From: Flavihumibacter profundi
GTDB taxonomy: Bacteria > Bacteroidota > Bacteroidia > Chitinophagales > Chitinophagaceae
Direction: 5' to 3'
NCBI RefSeq assembly: GCF_020076305.1
Contig: NZ_JAIQXE010000002.1
Coordinates: 310,001-374,000 of the forward strand
DNA length: 64,000 bases
Shown one piece after another: positions 55,575 through 64,000 of this stretch; the stretch's first letter is position 1; each line of letters begins with the position of its first letter. The notes under the pieces are model-generated. The model did no database searches, had not been told where the DNA came from, and saw nothing but the letters and a program-made list of their open reading frames with translations. Made by a program: the position numbers and the translations under genes.

Positions 55575-55891
55575 GGGAAATACTTTCGTTGATTAGCATT
55601 CCAACAAGATCGTTTTCACCGGTTTAAGATATACCAAAATTTTATTCCGGGGCAACCTGACCCCAAAGGGTACCCTTAATTTTCATATAAGGTTCTCATC
55701 CGTCAAGAACCCATTTGCCTTTTAGCATCGATATTAAATTTGGCATATTGCAGCTGCCTGTAAGTATTGTGGGGTAAGCCATCTTCGGGTGAAGGGCATG
55801 GAATTGCCCCTGATGGATATGCGCTTTTTGGTAATAGCACCATCTTTAAATTTACTGCCAGCGATAAACCTCCCAATGGTTTAGATTATTG
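55575..55891. other. 317-bp gap with no clear gene
   Basis: No RNA gene or promoter stands out. A perfect 12-bp palindrome AAGGGTACCCTT occurs at about 55667-55678. Short open frames on both strands at 55703-55931 are listed separately. Confidence 0.6.
55703..55843 (-). CDS. Possible 46-aa frame or gene remnant
   Basis: An ATG at 55843 opens 46 codons on the minus strand. Its end (DGLPHNTYRQLQYAKFNIDAK) looks like natural protein sequence. The opposite strand has a 55-codon frame at 55764-55931 without a start codon. Only one can be real. It may be a decayed gene tail. Low confidence. Confidence 0.25.
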   Translation of the reverse strand: MVLLPKSAYPSGAIPCPSPEDGLPHNTYRQLQYAKFNIDAKRQMGS

Positions 55892-56380
55892 CTACAAAGT
55901 CCAGTTAGGCCGAACCCAGTGGCAGGTATAGCCATCAGGATGTTTGCGAAGATAGTCCTGGTGTTCTTCCTCGGCATCCCAGAAATCGCCGGCCGGAACG
56001 AGTTCGGTAACTATTGGACCCGGCCATTTTCCGGAGGCGTTCATGGCGCTAATAAGGTCTCTGGCAGTTTGAAGCTGTTCCGGGCTGTTGTAAAAAATGG
56101 CCGAACGATAAGAACTGCCAAGGTCATTGCCCTGCCGGTTTTTAGTGGTAGGATCATGAATCTGGAAAAAGAATTCCAGCAATTTTTTATAGGATAGAAT
56201 AGTTGGATCAAAATCAATGGCAATAGCTTCGGCATGGTTTCCATGGTTGCGGTAAGTTGCCTTTTTTACTTCTCCGCCAGTATAGCCAACAACTGTATGC
56301 ATAACACCTGGCATGTCGCGGATCAGTTCTTCCATACCCCAAAAACAACCGCCTGCCAGGATCGCTTTTTCTGTAGCCAT
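55892..56380 (-). CDS. msrA: Peptide methionine sulfoxide reductase A
   Basis: ATG 56380 gives 162 aa starting just before the GCFWG motif whose Cys is catalytic; the frame is open for 22 codons upstream from a TTG. Other MsrA features: [41 protein letters not shown] order, and a QDYLRKHP end. It repairs methionine S-oxide. A fused MsrB is absent. It lies 85 bp downstream of dabA on the same strand. Confidence 0.93.
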   Translation of the reverse strand: MATEKAILAGGCFWGMEELIRDMPGVMHTVVGYTGGEVKKATYRNHGNHAEAIAIDFDPTILSYKKLLEFFFQIHDPTTKNRQGNDLGSSYRSAIFYNSPEQLQTARDLISAMNASGKWPGPIVTELVPAGDFWDAEEEHQDYLRKHPDGYTCHWVRPNWTL

Positions 56381-56465
56381 ATTAGTTTTATTTGATGGCA
56401 ATATAACATGAATAAAAGCGGATTGTTCAGCCAGCGTTGCCACCAACTTAACCGGCCGCCGGTTA

Positions 56466-58688
56466 TTAAGCCTTGAACCATTGCAAATCCCTCTGGAGGA
56501 TATAAGGCTCGTGGGTTTCCGGATCGATACAAGCCAGGGTTACCCAGCCATTACCAAATAGTTTTTGCAATATATTTTGCGCTGATATAATAGCATCAAT
56601 CCTTTTGAGCGGCGCATAGACCACTGTTAAGAGCCTAAGTGCCTCGTGGTAAGGCTCACGATCATTCATGTAAACAGATTGAAGCGGTAAGCCATGCATC
56701 AGGTCACTGGCATTCCCTTGCATGATGCCGATTTTGCCAGTGATATTTTTCGTGATCTTACTGCCCGAACCAAAAGCAGTATTGTCGAGTGTTGAAAATA
56801 AATACTGACTATTGATCCATTGTGCTACGACCATTGGCGCCGTCAGGATCGAGGTCAGCGAACTGCCATCATTGTCCTGTTTCCAGTCATAGGAATGGAG
56901 GAACGATCGTCCACCCAGGTTTATTTGCTTTGTAAGTGTCCTTGGCCCGACAATAAAACAGGCATTCCTCGCAAGGCCCCATTCAGGACGCACTTGTGCC
57001 CAGTCCCTTGCGCGGGTGGCGGTATGTTTTTTTGCTTTTTGTTCATCCAGTTCTAATCCAAGTTCAGCCGAGCGCCATTGGCTATTTTGCAGGCGCGCCT
57101 TTTGCAAATCAGTTGTAAGGGCTTCAATATAAGGCATTACCTCCCCAGGGACTTCTGCGGTGTACAGCGCTACTTCATCTGTAGTGGTATTGTGTTCGGC
57201 GGCAATAAAGTGTGTTAAAGTTGGGATATGTATACCTTGTTGCTTAAGGTGCAGGCGGACGGCCACATTATTGAGTATGGCTGCAAGGATTCTTGCATTT
57301 GGCGCGCCGTGTCTTCCGCCGCAGGCGCCGCAATCCAGTGCCGTTGCATAAGCATTATTCTGGGTTTGGCTACCGTGGCCACAAAGCACAACCAATGGTG
57401 CAAAGTGACTGGTTAAGCCCATCATCCGAAGGGCATTTACAGCATAGTTGCATTGCTGTTCATAGGAAATGGAATCGAGATTTGGTTTCCAGTCATGTGA
57501 ATGCGGGACAGATAAACGCTTACCGGGCCACAAGCTGCGCTTCAACATAGAAAGGCCACTGGCCAATCCGAGGGCCTCAGCCAGTGCAAAAGGTGTAGTG
57601 AAGTTGTATTTCAAAGATTGGTAGAGCTTCTGAAATGACTGCCATTTCCGGTGTTCCTTTTTAAGTGAATCGCGGTTACATAGTGGATATTCTGTTACAT
57701 GGTGTGCAGGCTGTAACAAAACCGGGCAGGAACTGTGACTTTCACCGGTAATGTCATTTTCAATGCTGACTGGTACGCCGAAGAATCCTGCAAAACCAAA
57801 GGTCTCATATCGTCCCTGGGCTTCAATCGCGCGGCGGAAAGGTTCAGAACGAACATCAATGCAGAAGACCAGCTGAGCATCTGGTTCTTCCGATTGCTGA
57901 AGGGATTGTGTGGTTAATTTTTGCAGTAATGATTGGCGATACAACCGCTCTGCTTTATGCATATTGCTGACCAGGGATTTTGTACCGGCTTTTTTAAGGG
58001 CTTGCTCATGCCAGCCTAAAAGCTCTTTTGCTGAAGGCCAGAGCAAACAGGTTAGCAGCAGCCGCAAGGCTAAGTAATCGGCTTTTTGAACCGGGTAATT
58101 GTGTTTTAGGTCTGCCCCTGATGCCCAGCTTGTACGATATTGTATATGTGCTGCCCAACCCGGTAATGTGGTTAACAGGAGGGATAGGAACTTTTCCTGT
58201 TGCTCACCAGTTATTTCAAGAAAGTTCAGGCAATCCGGAATAACCTCCAGGGGGTCTTCAGGTAAATGATTAAGCCAGGTGAGTATCTTGTTGTCTTTTG
58301 GCCAGAGCCTGTTGTCATATGGTAACAGGTGGCGTACGGCCTGAAACAATCCATTCTGTCGCATCGGCATTCCAATAACCGCCTGGCCCTCGTCGAAAAA
58401 AGCCTGTAACCATTTGATGGTTTCCCGGTTCACGGATTGCATGGGAAGGGGAAGGTCTGCTTCCTGGAAATAGGCTTTACCCTTAGTAAGCGCCTCTTCA
58501 AAAGGCAGGTCCTCAAAACCTGCTAAAGGATTAACCGCGATCAGGTTTTTAAGCGGCCAGAACGGGGCAATTTTTGACCAGCTCTGTTCAATGGCTATGT
58601 CAATTTTCTTTTTTCTCTTGTGAATCAAAATCGGTTCTTGAAGTAGTTCTACCATATTTTGGTGTTTTAATTTTTTGCGTAAGCTCAT
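56466..58688 (-). CDS. dabA: DabA, inorganic carbon transporter subunit (DUF2309)
   Basis: This 740-aa cytoplasmic protein matches the DUF2309/UPF0753 family. The four zinc-site residues of DabA appear as Cys276 and Asp278 in FCIDVRSEP, His438 in LCGHGSQ and Cys453 in LDCGACGG. Spacings of 1 (C-x-D) and 14 residues (His to Cys) agree with the Halothiobacillus protein (C351, D353, H524, C539). DabA works with DabB to hydrate CO2 vectorially and accumulate bicarbonate, driven by ion flow. It overlaps dabB by 1 bp (TAATG). With the LysR gene this is a complete dab module. Confidence 0.93.
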   Translation of the reverse strand: MSLRKKLKHQNMVELLQEPILIHKRKKKIDIAIEQSWSKIAPFWPLKNLIAVNPLAGFEDLPFEEALTKGKAYFQEADLPLPMQSVNRETIKWLQAFFDEGQAVIGMPMRQNGLFQAVRHLLPYDNRLWPKDNKILTWLNHLPEDPLEVIPDCLNFLEITGEQQEKFLSLLLTTLPGWAAHIQYRTSWASGADLKHNYPVQKADYLALRLLLTCLLWPSAKELLGWHEQALKKAGTKSLVSNMHKAERLYRQSLLQKLTTQSLQQSEEPDAQLVFCIDVRSEPFRRAIEAQGRYETFGFAGFFGVPVSIENDITGESHSSCPVLLQPAHHVTEYPLCNRDSLKKEHRKWQSFQKLYQSLKYNFTTPFALAEALGLASGLSMLKRSLWPGKRLSVPHSHDWKPNLDSISYEQQCNYAVNALRMMGLTSHFAPLVVLCGHGSQTQNNAYATALDCGACGGRHGAPNARILAAILNNVAVRLHLKQQGIHIPTLTHFIAAEHNTTTDEVALYTAEVPGEVMPYIEALTTDLQKARLQNSQWRSAELGLELDEQKAKKHTATRARDWAQVRPEWGLARNACFIVGPRTLTKQINLGGRSFLHSYDWKQDNDGSSLTSILTAPMVVAQWINSQYLFSTLDNTAFGSGSKITKNITGKIGIMQGNASDLMHGLPLQSVYMNDREPYHEALRLLTVVYAPLKRIDAIISAQNILQKLFGNGWVTLACIDPETHEPYILQRDLQWFKA

Positions 58689-60034
58689 TAGTTCTGGTAA
58701 TGATTGCGATGTGTCGTAATAGTCTTTTCATGTGGTTGGCTGGCATTAAGCATCCTGACATAAGTCCAGGATTCCAGGTCTGATTGCTGCGCTGGCTGGG
58801 CTCCATGCCGGCGAAACAAAACTGCCATCCAGCAGAAAACCAGGACGCCGAGTCCAATGAAATGTATGCTGTTCAGTTCCTGTGCTTGCATGATGTTTAA
58901 TGGTTTCACCAAGACTTCTATACAAAAAACGCTAAGTCCATATAGCGTACCCACCAGGGTTGTTGAGAAAAATGCGATCGTAATCCGCTTCCAGGTTAAT
59001 GGCTGAAGTATGGAGAGGGCAAATTGTGTGGAAGCAACACAGGCTATAGCAACCAGGAAGAAATTAGTGTCTGCAACAAATATGGATTTATGGCTGCTCA
59101 CTGCAAAAGCGTAAGCTCCGGCAAATCCACAAAGCAAAGCCACTGCGAAGTCGCTAAGGGTAGGAGGATAACCCAGGTCAAGCCTTTTTTCCTGGGCTGC
59201 TGAACCGGAAGCCTGGAAAAGATAGGCCTTAAAAAGTCCGTGCCAGCACAAGTGGGCAATCGCTGCAGGAAATAGTCCCAACCCACACTGCATGATCATG
59301 AACCCCATCTGGCCCATGGTGGAACAGGCCAGCATTCGTTTAATGTCGTTTTGCATGAGTTTCCAAAATGTTCCCAGGAAAGCGCTGACCAATCCGAATG
59401 CAAAAACGATGGTCAATAGCTTTGGGGTTTCAAGGTAAAGGGGTGCAAATCTTGCGAGTAAAAATCCACCGCCATTCACCAGCCCTGCATGCATTATGGC
59501 AGAGACGGGTGTAGGGGAATTCAGCGAGCTGATCAGCCAGCGGTGAAAGGGCCACAGCCCCGATTGGGTCATAGCCCCGGCAAACAACAATCCAAGTGCT
59601 ATGGTTAAAATTGTCGGATCATATGTTGCGTGGATCAACTGCTGGATGGAGGTTTCATTAGTTTGAAAGTATAGAAGGCCTAAAGCTGCACCGATCAGTA
59701 CCCAGCCAACTGCAAAGTTTTTTACGGCCAGCCAGCCAGACGCACGGGCCGCCCGCCAGTTCGGCTTGTGCACCATCAGCCTGGCCAGCAGCAGGTCGCT
59801 GCATCCCCAGGCTACCAGGAACAGCACTATATGATCGGCCGTCACCATAATAAAAACAGAGGCGATAAGGGCAGTTAAGGTCAGGAAGAATTTGCGGTAC
59901 CTGCTATCACCTTTAAGGTAACGGCTGGAAAAAGCCATCAGCGAGAGGCCAACAATGCCAACCAGCAATAGCATAACAAAAGCAAGGGCGTCTACGTGGA
60001 AGTATAACTGGATATTATTCAGGAGCTGAACCAT
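58688..60034 (-). CDS. dabB: DabB, proton-conducting NuoL/MrpA-like subunit
   Basis: This 448-aa membrane protein belongs to the proton-conducting membrane transporter family shared with NuoL. It has about 12-14 predicted helices. Recognisable features are the LWPFHRWLISSLNSPTPVSA segment, the HAGLVNGGGFLLAR segment and the LMQNDIKRMLACSTMGQMG segment, which hold conserved charged residues of the proton path. It is shorter than NuoL and typical of DabB. It precedes dabA with a 1-bp overlap. It supplies the ion flux that powers DabA. No other Nuo subunits lie nearby, which excludes a complex I role. Confidence 0.9.
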   Translation of the reverse strand: MVQLLNNIQLYFHVDALAFVMLLLVGIVGLSLMAFSSRYLKGDSRYRKFFLTLTALIASVFIMVTADHIVLFLVAWGCSDLLLARLMVHKPNWRAARASGWLAVKNFAVGWVLIGAALGLLYFQTNETSIQQLIHATYDPTILTIALGLLFAGAMTQSGLWPFHRWLISSLNSPTPVSAIMHAGLVNGGGFLLARFAPLYLETPKLLTIVFAFGLVSAFLGTFWKLMQNDIKRMLACSTMGQMGFMIMQCGLGLFPAAIAHLCWHGLFKAYLFQASGSAAQEKRLDLGYPPTLSDFAVALLCGFAGAYAFAVSSHKSIFVADTNFFLVAIACVASTQFALSILQPLTWKRITIAFFSTTLVGTLYGLSVFCIEVLVKPLNIMQAQELNSIHFIGLGVLVFCWMAVLFRRHGAQPAQQSDLESWTYVRMLNASQPHEKTITTHRNHYQN

Positions 60035-60045
60035 AAGTATTATTG

Positions 60046-60095
60046 TTATTCGGACACAAAACTATTAGCTTTATTTATATTAGCAATACGAATAA
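60046..60095. repeat. Spaced inverted repeat in the dab-lysR intergenic region
   Basis: TTATTCG (60046-60052) and CGAATAA (60089-60095) are perfect 7-bp arms 36 bp apart, flanking the dab promoter core. The layout suits LysR-type binding at two half-sites, but arms are short. Confidence 0.4.
60057..60087 (-). promoter_or_regulatory. Promoter for dabBA
   Basis: On the minus strand, ATTG (60087-60084) and TAGTTTTG (60064-60057) are separated by 19 bp. This fits the Bacteroidota TTTG-N19-21-TAnnTTTG pattern with one mismatch at -33. The dabB ATG at 60034 follows after about 22 bp. Confidence 0.5.
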
Positions 60096-60099
60096 TTCT

Positions 60100-60107
60100 T
60101 ATATTTG
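60100..60107 (+). promoter_or_regulatory. Possible -7 box for lysR
   Basis: TATATTTG matches TAnnTTTG, 18 bp before the lysR ATG. A TTTA at 60074-60077 lies 22 bp upstream, slightly too far for a good -33 element. Confidence 0.4.
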
Positions 60108-60125
60108 TAATTAGAAAAACTAATA

Positions 60126-60977
60126 ATGAGCTTTGATGCATTAACCCTGGAATGCTTTGTTGCCGTAGCTGAAAGCGGCAGTTTTACCCGCGCCGCGGAA
60201 AGGGTAAGCCGTACCCAGTCTGCTATCAGCCAGCAAATAGCAAAGCTTGAAATGCAGATCGGTAAGACCTTGTTGATCAGGGGCAAACATTTTACCCTGA
60301 CACCTGATGGAGAGATTTTTTTGGGATATGCAAGGCAGATCGTGAAGTTGCAACGGGAAGCCATTGACCGGTTTAAAGAACCGGAACTGGAGGGTGAAGT
60401 GCGGTTTGGCCTTCCTGAAGACTTTGCCAGTGTGTTTTTATCAGATGTTTTGACTGCCTATGCAAAACTCCATCCGCGGATATTGTTGAATATCGAATGT
60501 AATTTGACACTTAATCTTTTTGATCGTTTCAGGAATAAGGAATTTGATTTAGTGCTGGTGAAGATGAGTAAGCCGGGTGATTTCCCTAATGGTATAGATG
60601 TATGGTCTGAAACACTCGAATGGGTTGGCAATGCCGAACATTTTTCGCAAGGCGGTAATAGCCACATCCCATTAGTGTTGTCGCCCCAGCCCTGCGTATA
60701 TCGGTCACGTGCAATTAAATCACTGGAAAAGACAAAAAGAAAATGGCGGATTGTATTTTCAAGTCATAGCTATGCAGGAACTATTGCTGCAGTGAAGGCG
60801 GGATTGGGGGTTACTGTTTTGCCAAGGAATATGGTGCCGGAAGACCTGGAGATCATCAGGCACCAAAAAGGCATGCCTAAACTGGACGATACCCATATTT
60901 CGCTGCTTAAGCACAATAATAATAACCTGGCTGTAAACTCATTTGAGAAATTTGTGATTGAACATTTAAGGCCCTGA
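60126..60977 (+). CDS. LysR-family regulator divergent from dabBA
   Basis: This 283-aa LysR regulator has an N-terminal winged helix (about 4-62) with the FTRAAERVSRTQSAISQQIAKLE segment and a C-terminal effector domain (about 88-283; GLPEDFASVFL, VFSSHSYAGTIAAVKAGLGVTVLP). It is divergent from dabB with 91 bp between start codons. LysR genes beside dab clusters or RuBisCO usually respond to CO2 or metabolites; here it probably regulates dabBA. Effector unknown. Confidence 0.9.
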   Translation: MSFDALTLECFVAVAESGSFTRAAERVSRTQSAISQQIAKLEMQIGKTLLIRGKHFTLTPDGEIFLGYARQIVKLQREAIDRFKEPELEGEVRFGLPEDFASVFLSDVLTAYAKLHPRILLNIECNLTLNLFDRFRNKEFDLVLVKMSKPGDFPNGIDVWSETLEWVGNAEHFSQGGNSHIPLVLSPQPCVYRSRAIKSLEKTKRKWRIVFSSHSYAGTIAAVKAGLGVTVLPRNMVPEDLEIIRHQKGMPKLDDTHISLLKHNNNNLAVNSFEKFVIEHLRP

Positions 60978-61206
60978 TAAAAATCCAGGTGCTTGTATAT
61001 TATAGGCCCTGGCTTTTGCTTTTGCCATATCACTCACTTCAAATAAAATAGATACGGTGTTGGAATCATTGAGGTCGCGGGCTATACCCCGATCGATCAA
61101 TCCATTGTCGTCGCCTGGCGCTTTGTTTTAGTAACACGCCTTGCCTTATTCTTTAGTCTTTATATGTATGGTGAATTTCCGCACATTCAGATTTTGACTG
61201 TTATTA

Positions 61207-62214
61207 TTATTTGCTGGCAATTAGCTCCTGCATGATCCCGGCCACTATGCGGTATGAAGTCAAACGGTCTGCCGGATGATAGGCACTGGTGGCCACCATC
61301 AGTTCAGAAACACGGGTCTCCTCTAAAAACGCCCTGAGCCCGGTTTTCACAGTTTCCTTACTGCCAATGAACGCGTATTTCATCATCTGTTGCAATGCAG
61401 GGTTTTGCCTTAACTGGCGTAGCTCCTCCGTCATTTCTGTTGGTTCCTGCAGGTAATCCATCTTCCCGGTAATAACACCCAGGACCATGCGGATATAAGA
61501 AGTGGAAAGCCTTTCTGCTGCTTCATCAGTATCCGCTGCGATCACATTCACGCAGGCAATAGTGTAGGGTTCACGCAGGAAAGCCGAAGGCTGGAATTCA
61601 TTGTGGTATATAGCCAGTGCTTCCAGCAGCGCACCGCTGGAAAAGTGACTGGCAAATGCATAAGGCAGGCCTTTATTGGCAGCCAGCCGGGCACTGTCGG
61701 TACTGGAGCCTAAAATATAAATGGGAACGGCTATCCCTTCGGCAACGTTCACACGAACTTTTTCTGTAGCATTTTTCGGGGAGAAATATTGCTGGATCCT
61801 GCTGATGTCTTCCGGAAACTGGTAAACGGCCTGCATCCTTTCCGGCCTGATGGCATGCGCTGTAACCTGGTCGGTACCCGGCGCCCTACCAAGGCCAAGG
61901 TCAATGCGGCCCGGATATAAACTGCCCAGTGTGCCGAATTGTTCTGCCACAATCAATGGCGAATGGTTGGGTAGCATGATGCCTCCGGAACCTACCCTTA
62001 TTTTTTTGGTGCCTGCAGCAATATAGCCAATGAGTACAACAGTAGCCGAACTGGCAACACTGATCATATTGTGGTGTTCTGCCAGCCAGAATCGGGTGTA
62101 GCCATACTCTTCTGCTTTTTGCGCAAGGTGGAGGCTGTTCCTGAAGGTATCTGACGGTGTGCTCCCTTTGGAAACAATGGCCAGCTCCAGTATTGAAAAG
62201 GGTATCTGTATCAT
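61207..62214 (-). CDS. LLM class flavin-dependent monooxygenase
   Basis: ATG 62214 gives 335 aa; a TTG 9 bp upstream is less likely. It is a luciferase-like barrel with WLAEHHNM, VGSGGIMLPNHSPLIVAEQFGTL order, PGRIDLGLGRAPGTD and the LGSSTDSARLAA phosphate-binding segment for FMN. The family includes alkanal and many unknown monooxygenases. No flavin reductase is adjacent. A 229-bp gap with no clear gene separates it from the LysR gene, which is convergent. Confidence 0.88.
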   Translation of the reverse strand: MIQIPFSILELAIVSKGSTPSDTFRNSLHLAQKAEEYGYTRFWLAEHHNMISVASSATVVLIGYIAAGTKKIRVGSGGIMLPNHSPLIVAEQFGTLGSLYPGRIDLGLGRAPGTDQVTAHAIRPERMQAVYQFPEDISRIQQYFSPKNATEKVRVNVAEGIAVPIYILGSSTDSARLAANKGLPYAFASHFSSGALLEALAIYHNEFQPSAFLREPYTIACVNVIAADTDEAAERLSTSYIRMVLGVITGKMDYLQEPTEMTEELRQLRQNPALQQMMKYAFIGSKETVKTGLRAFLEETRVSELMVATSAYHPADRLTSYRIVAGIMQELIASK

Positions 62215-62286
62215 TCGGCACAAATTTACTGCCTGCCCGGGTTCCCGTCAACTTGTATTAAGGCGAATAAAAATTTATATTTATCT

Positions 62287-64000
62287 ATGATCCGGATTGT
62301 CCGAAAAACCAAAACCGGCTTTACTGCCAGTTGCATAGCAGTTATATTGCCTTGCTTTTTCCTGTTTCCCCTGCAGTTGTCTGCACAAAAAAAAGTTGGC
62401 GCCACACCCGTGGACCGCAAGGAGGCAATCAATCTCTCGAAGGTCTTTAAGCAATATGCCCTGTTCAATATCAATACGACCGGGTTGTCTGGTTTTGCTA
62501 AATCCAGCGGGAGCGATCCCATCAATTTTGTCCTGGATTTGCCGAACTATGGCCAGCTGCCCATTACGCTGAAAGAAAAAGATATCCTTACCGGCAATTA
62601 CCAGCTGGTGGTGGGCAATGCACAAGGCAGGCAAAAATCAGGACGGCCAGGTTACAAAACCTATGCAGGCCAACTCAGCAACGACACAGCCAGCAGTGTG
62701 TACCTTACCATTTCCGACAGGACCATCTACGGGTTTATAAAAGGACAGGGCAAGGAATATTTCATTGAACCATTACGCTATTTCGATAAAAAGGCTAACC
62801 CAAATATTTTTGTATTCTACGAAGCCCATGATGTGGTGCCCCAATCCGGGATTACCTGCGGGTTAACCGAAGTGGCGCAAAGAAATTTTACTGCTTCGGT
62901 TTCGGTCCACATGCAGACCCTGGCGGGTACAGCCACCGGAACCTGTAAAATGGTGGAACTGGCCATTGCTTCGGATGCCTCCATGGTGGCAAAATACAGT
63001 TCAGCAGCTGATGTGGAAGAACACAATATCAGTGTGATTAATATGATGGTGGGACTCTATGGCAATGCCCAGATCGGCACCCAATACCTGGAGTTTAAGA
63101 TCAGTGGCCAGTACATTTCCACCAATGCAGCAACGGATCCCTTTACACCGGCCTATAGCGGCCCGGATGCCGCAATCCTGCTCAGCAATTTTACCAGCTG
63201 GGGAAATGCCGGCAATTTCGGGTTTTCCTATGATTTGGGAGAAGTATGGACTGCCAGGGATATCGGTACAGAAACTTCACCGGGCTCAGGTATCTATAAC
63301 TATGGCGTCATTGGACTGGCATGGGTTGGAACCCTTTGTTTATTCTACCGGTACCAGTTATTGGAAGATGCGCTTTCTTCCAGCCTTGGACAGGCCGTGA
63401 CCGCTGCCCATGAAACCGGTCACAACCTGAATGCCCAGCACGATGCCACATCCGGATATATCATGTATTCCTCTATCAATGCAACTTCTCCTGCCACCAC
63501 CTTCAGTTCCGCCAGCCTTAGTGCTATGAACACCTATCTTGGTGATCCATCCGTCACCTGTTTAAATAGTTGTAGTGTCAATCAACCCGTTGCACAGTTC
63601 AACATGTCCAGCAAGACTATCTGCACAGGTAATAGTATAACTTTTTCCAATTACAGCGTTGGGGAAGTAAGCTCAATTAGCTGGAACTTCCCTGGCGGCA
63701 GTCCGGCCAGTTCCACGACAGCAAACCCAACAGTAAGCTACAGCACGCCGGGTAGCAAAACGGCGACCCTCACTGTAACCAATGCCAGTGGCACCAGCTC
63801 CGTTTCGAAAGATATCTTTGTGGGAAATCCGCCCACAACTGGCTGCCAGCAATTCATTACAGGAAATAGTGAATATGCCACCATTTTATCTTTTTCTTTA
63901 AAAGGAATCCAGCACAATAATGGCAGCTATTTAATAGGCGGAAATTACCAGGATTTAGCCTGTACTGATAATACCCTGCTGGAACCGGGTACCACTTATA
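62287..64000 (+). CDS. Reprolysin-like metalloprotease with PKD domain, partial
   Basis: The frame from ATG 62287 stays open to the right edge (571 codons), so the C-terminus is missing. A signal peptide ends near QLSAQ. A propeptide-like region (about 45-200) is followed by a metzincin domain with zinc site His375-E-T-G-His379 and His385-Asp386 (HNLNAQHD), and Met393 as the Met-turn in YIMYSS. This is the ADAM/reprolysin pattern. A PKD domain follows at about 435-515 (ISWNFPGGSP, TLTVTN). Such proteins are secreted, often by type IX secretion with a C-terminal sorting domain, which would lie beyond the window. The catalytic site is intact. It is divergent from the LLM gene. Confidence 0.88.
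   Translation, partial: MIRIVRKTKTGFTASCIAVILPCFFLFPLQLSAQKKVGATPVDRKEAINLSKVFKQYALFNINTTGLSGFAKSSGSDPINFVLDLPNYGQLPITLKEKDILTGNYQLVVGNAQGRQKSGRPGYKTYAGQLSNDTASSVYLTISDRTIYGFIKGQGKEYFIEPLRYFDKKANPNIFVFYEAHDVVPQSGITCGLTEVAQRNFTASVSVHMQTLAGTATGTCKMVELAIASDASMVAKYSSAADVEEHNISVINMMVGLYGNAQIGTQYLEFKISGQYISTNAATDPFTPAYSGPDAAILLSNFTSWGNAGNFGFSYDLGEVWTARDIGTETSPGSGIYNYGVIGLAWVGTLCLFYRYQLLEDALSSSLGQAVTAAHETGHNLNAQHDATSGYIMYSSINATSPATTFSSASLSAMNTYLGDPSVTCLNSCSVNQPVAQFNMSSKTICTGNSITFSNYSVGEVSSISWNFPGGSPASSTTANPTVSYSTPGSKTATLTVTNASGTSSVSKDIFVGNPPTTGCQQFITGNSEYATILSFSLKGIQHNNGSYLIGGNYQDLACTDNTLLEPGTTY

Noticed and set aside
60978-61206. Gene in the 229-bp gap after lysR
   Set aside because: No frame with a good start or recognisable motif; a weak hairpin near 60985-61010 is not convincing as a terminator.
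1-64000. CRISPR arrays, tRNA or rRNA genes, insertion sequences
   Set aside because: I saw no spaced direct repeats, cloverleaf sequence, rRNA-like stretch or transposase in any gap.

Overview
The window looks like a chromosomal segment of a Bacteroidota bacterium, most likely Chitinophagaceae or close kin. The reasons are many Bacteroidota-type secreted proteins and lipoproteins, TonB-linked outer-membrane barrels with carboxypeptidase-like regulatory domains, OmpA/PD40 proteins, DUF4412 and DUF4382 proteins, few Shine-Dalgarno sites, and promoter-like TAnnTTTG boxes. Coding density is high. I saw no rRNA, tRNA, CRISPR array, insertion sequence or phage block. This assignment is inference from gene content; no database search was possible.

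Layout. 1-89 (minus) is the first 29 codons of a probable inward-rectifier K+ channel. 116-9216 holds an alpha-2-macroglobulin lipoprotein divergent from penicillin-binding protein 1C (the classic YfhM/PbpC pair), followed by a secreted amidohydrolase. 9278-14111 holds an OmpA/PD40 protein, a DUF4412 protein, an ECF sigma factor overlapping a membrane anti-sigma/TPR gene, and a DUF4382 lipoprotein. 14144-18723 (minus) holds an exported TPR-CHAT protease-like protein and two unknown proteins. 18861-23109 is a TonB-dependent receptor with a beta-helix-like lipoprotein. 23202-26010 holds a small serine hydrolase, a second OmpA protein and an acyl-CoA-dehydrogenase-fold flavoprotein.

26176-35750 is rich in carbohydrate-active and envelope genes: a GH32-type glycosidase, a GH20 hexosaminidase, a cytochrome c-glucose dehydrogenase-type lipoprotein, an unusual fusion of a serine beta-lactamase-like hydrolase with a ChbG/YdjC deacetylase, a repeat-tailed secreted protein and a glycerophosphodiesterase. 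35876-42019 is a tripartite RND efflux operon preceded by a small exported protein. 42108-43584 holds a small secreted protein and a beta-propeller glycosidase-like lipoprotein.

43598-53632 (minus) is a six-gene unit: response regulator, histidine kinase, TolC, RND pump, adaptor and an outer-membrane beta-barrel protein. Spacing suggests co-transcription, with the two-component system probably controlling export. 53849-54689 holds a groES without groEL, a 43-codon gene with a strong Shine-Dalgarno and a 98-aa unknown gene. 54717-56380 holds a phosphoesterase, a 317-bp stretch with ambiguous short frames, and msrA. 56466-60977 is a DabA-DabB inorganic-carbon uptake system with a divergent LysR regulator and a compact shared promoter region. 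61207-64000 holds a luciferase-like monooxygenase and the first part of a reprolysin-like metalloprotease with a PKD domain that runs off the window.

The most interesting points are the hydrolase-deacetylase fusion, the complete DabAB-LysR module in an apparent heterotroph, the efflux operon that includes a receptor-type barrel, and the orphan groES cluster. None is proven to be a new system from sequence alone.
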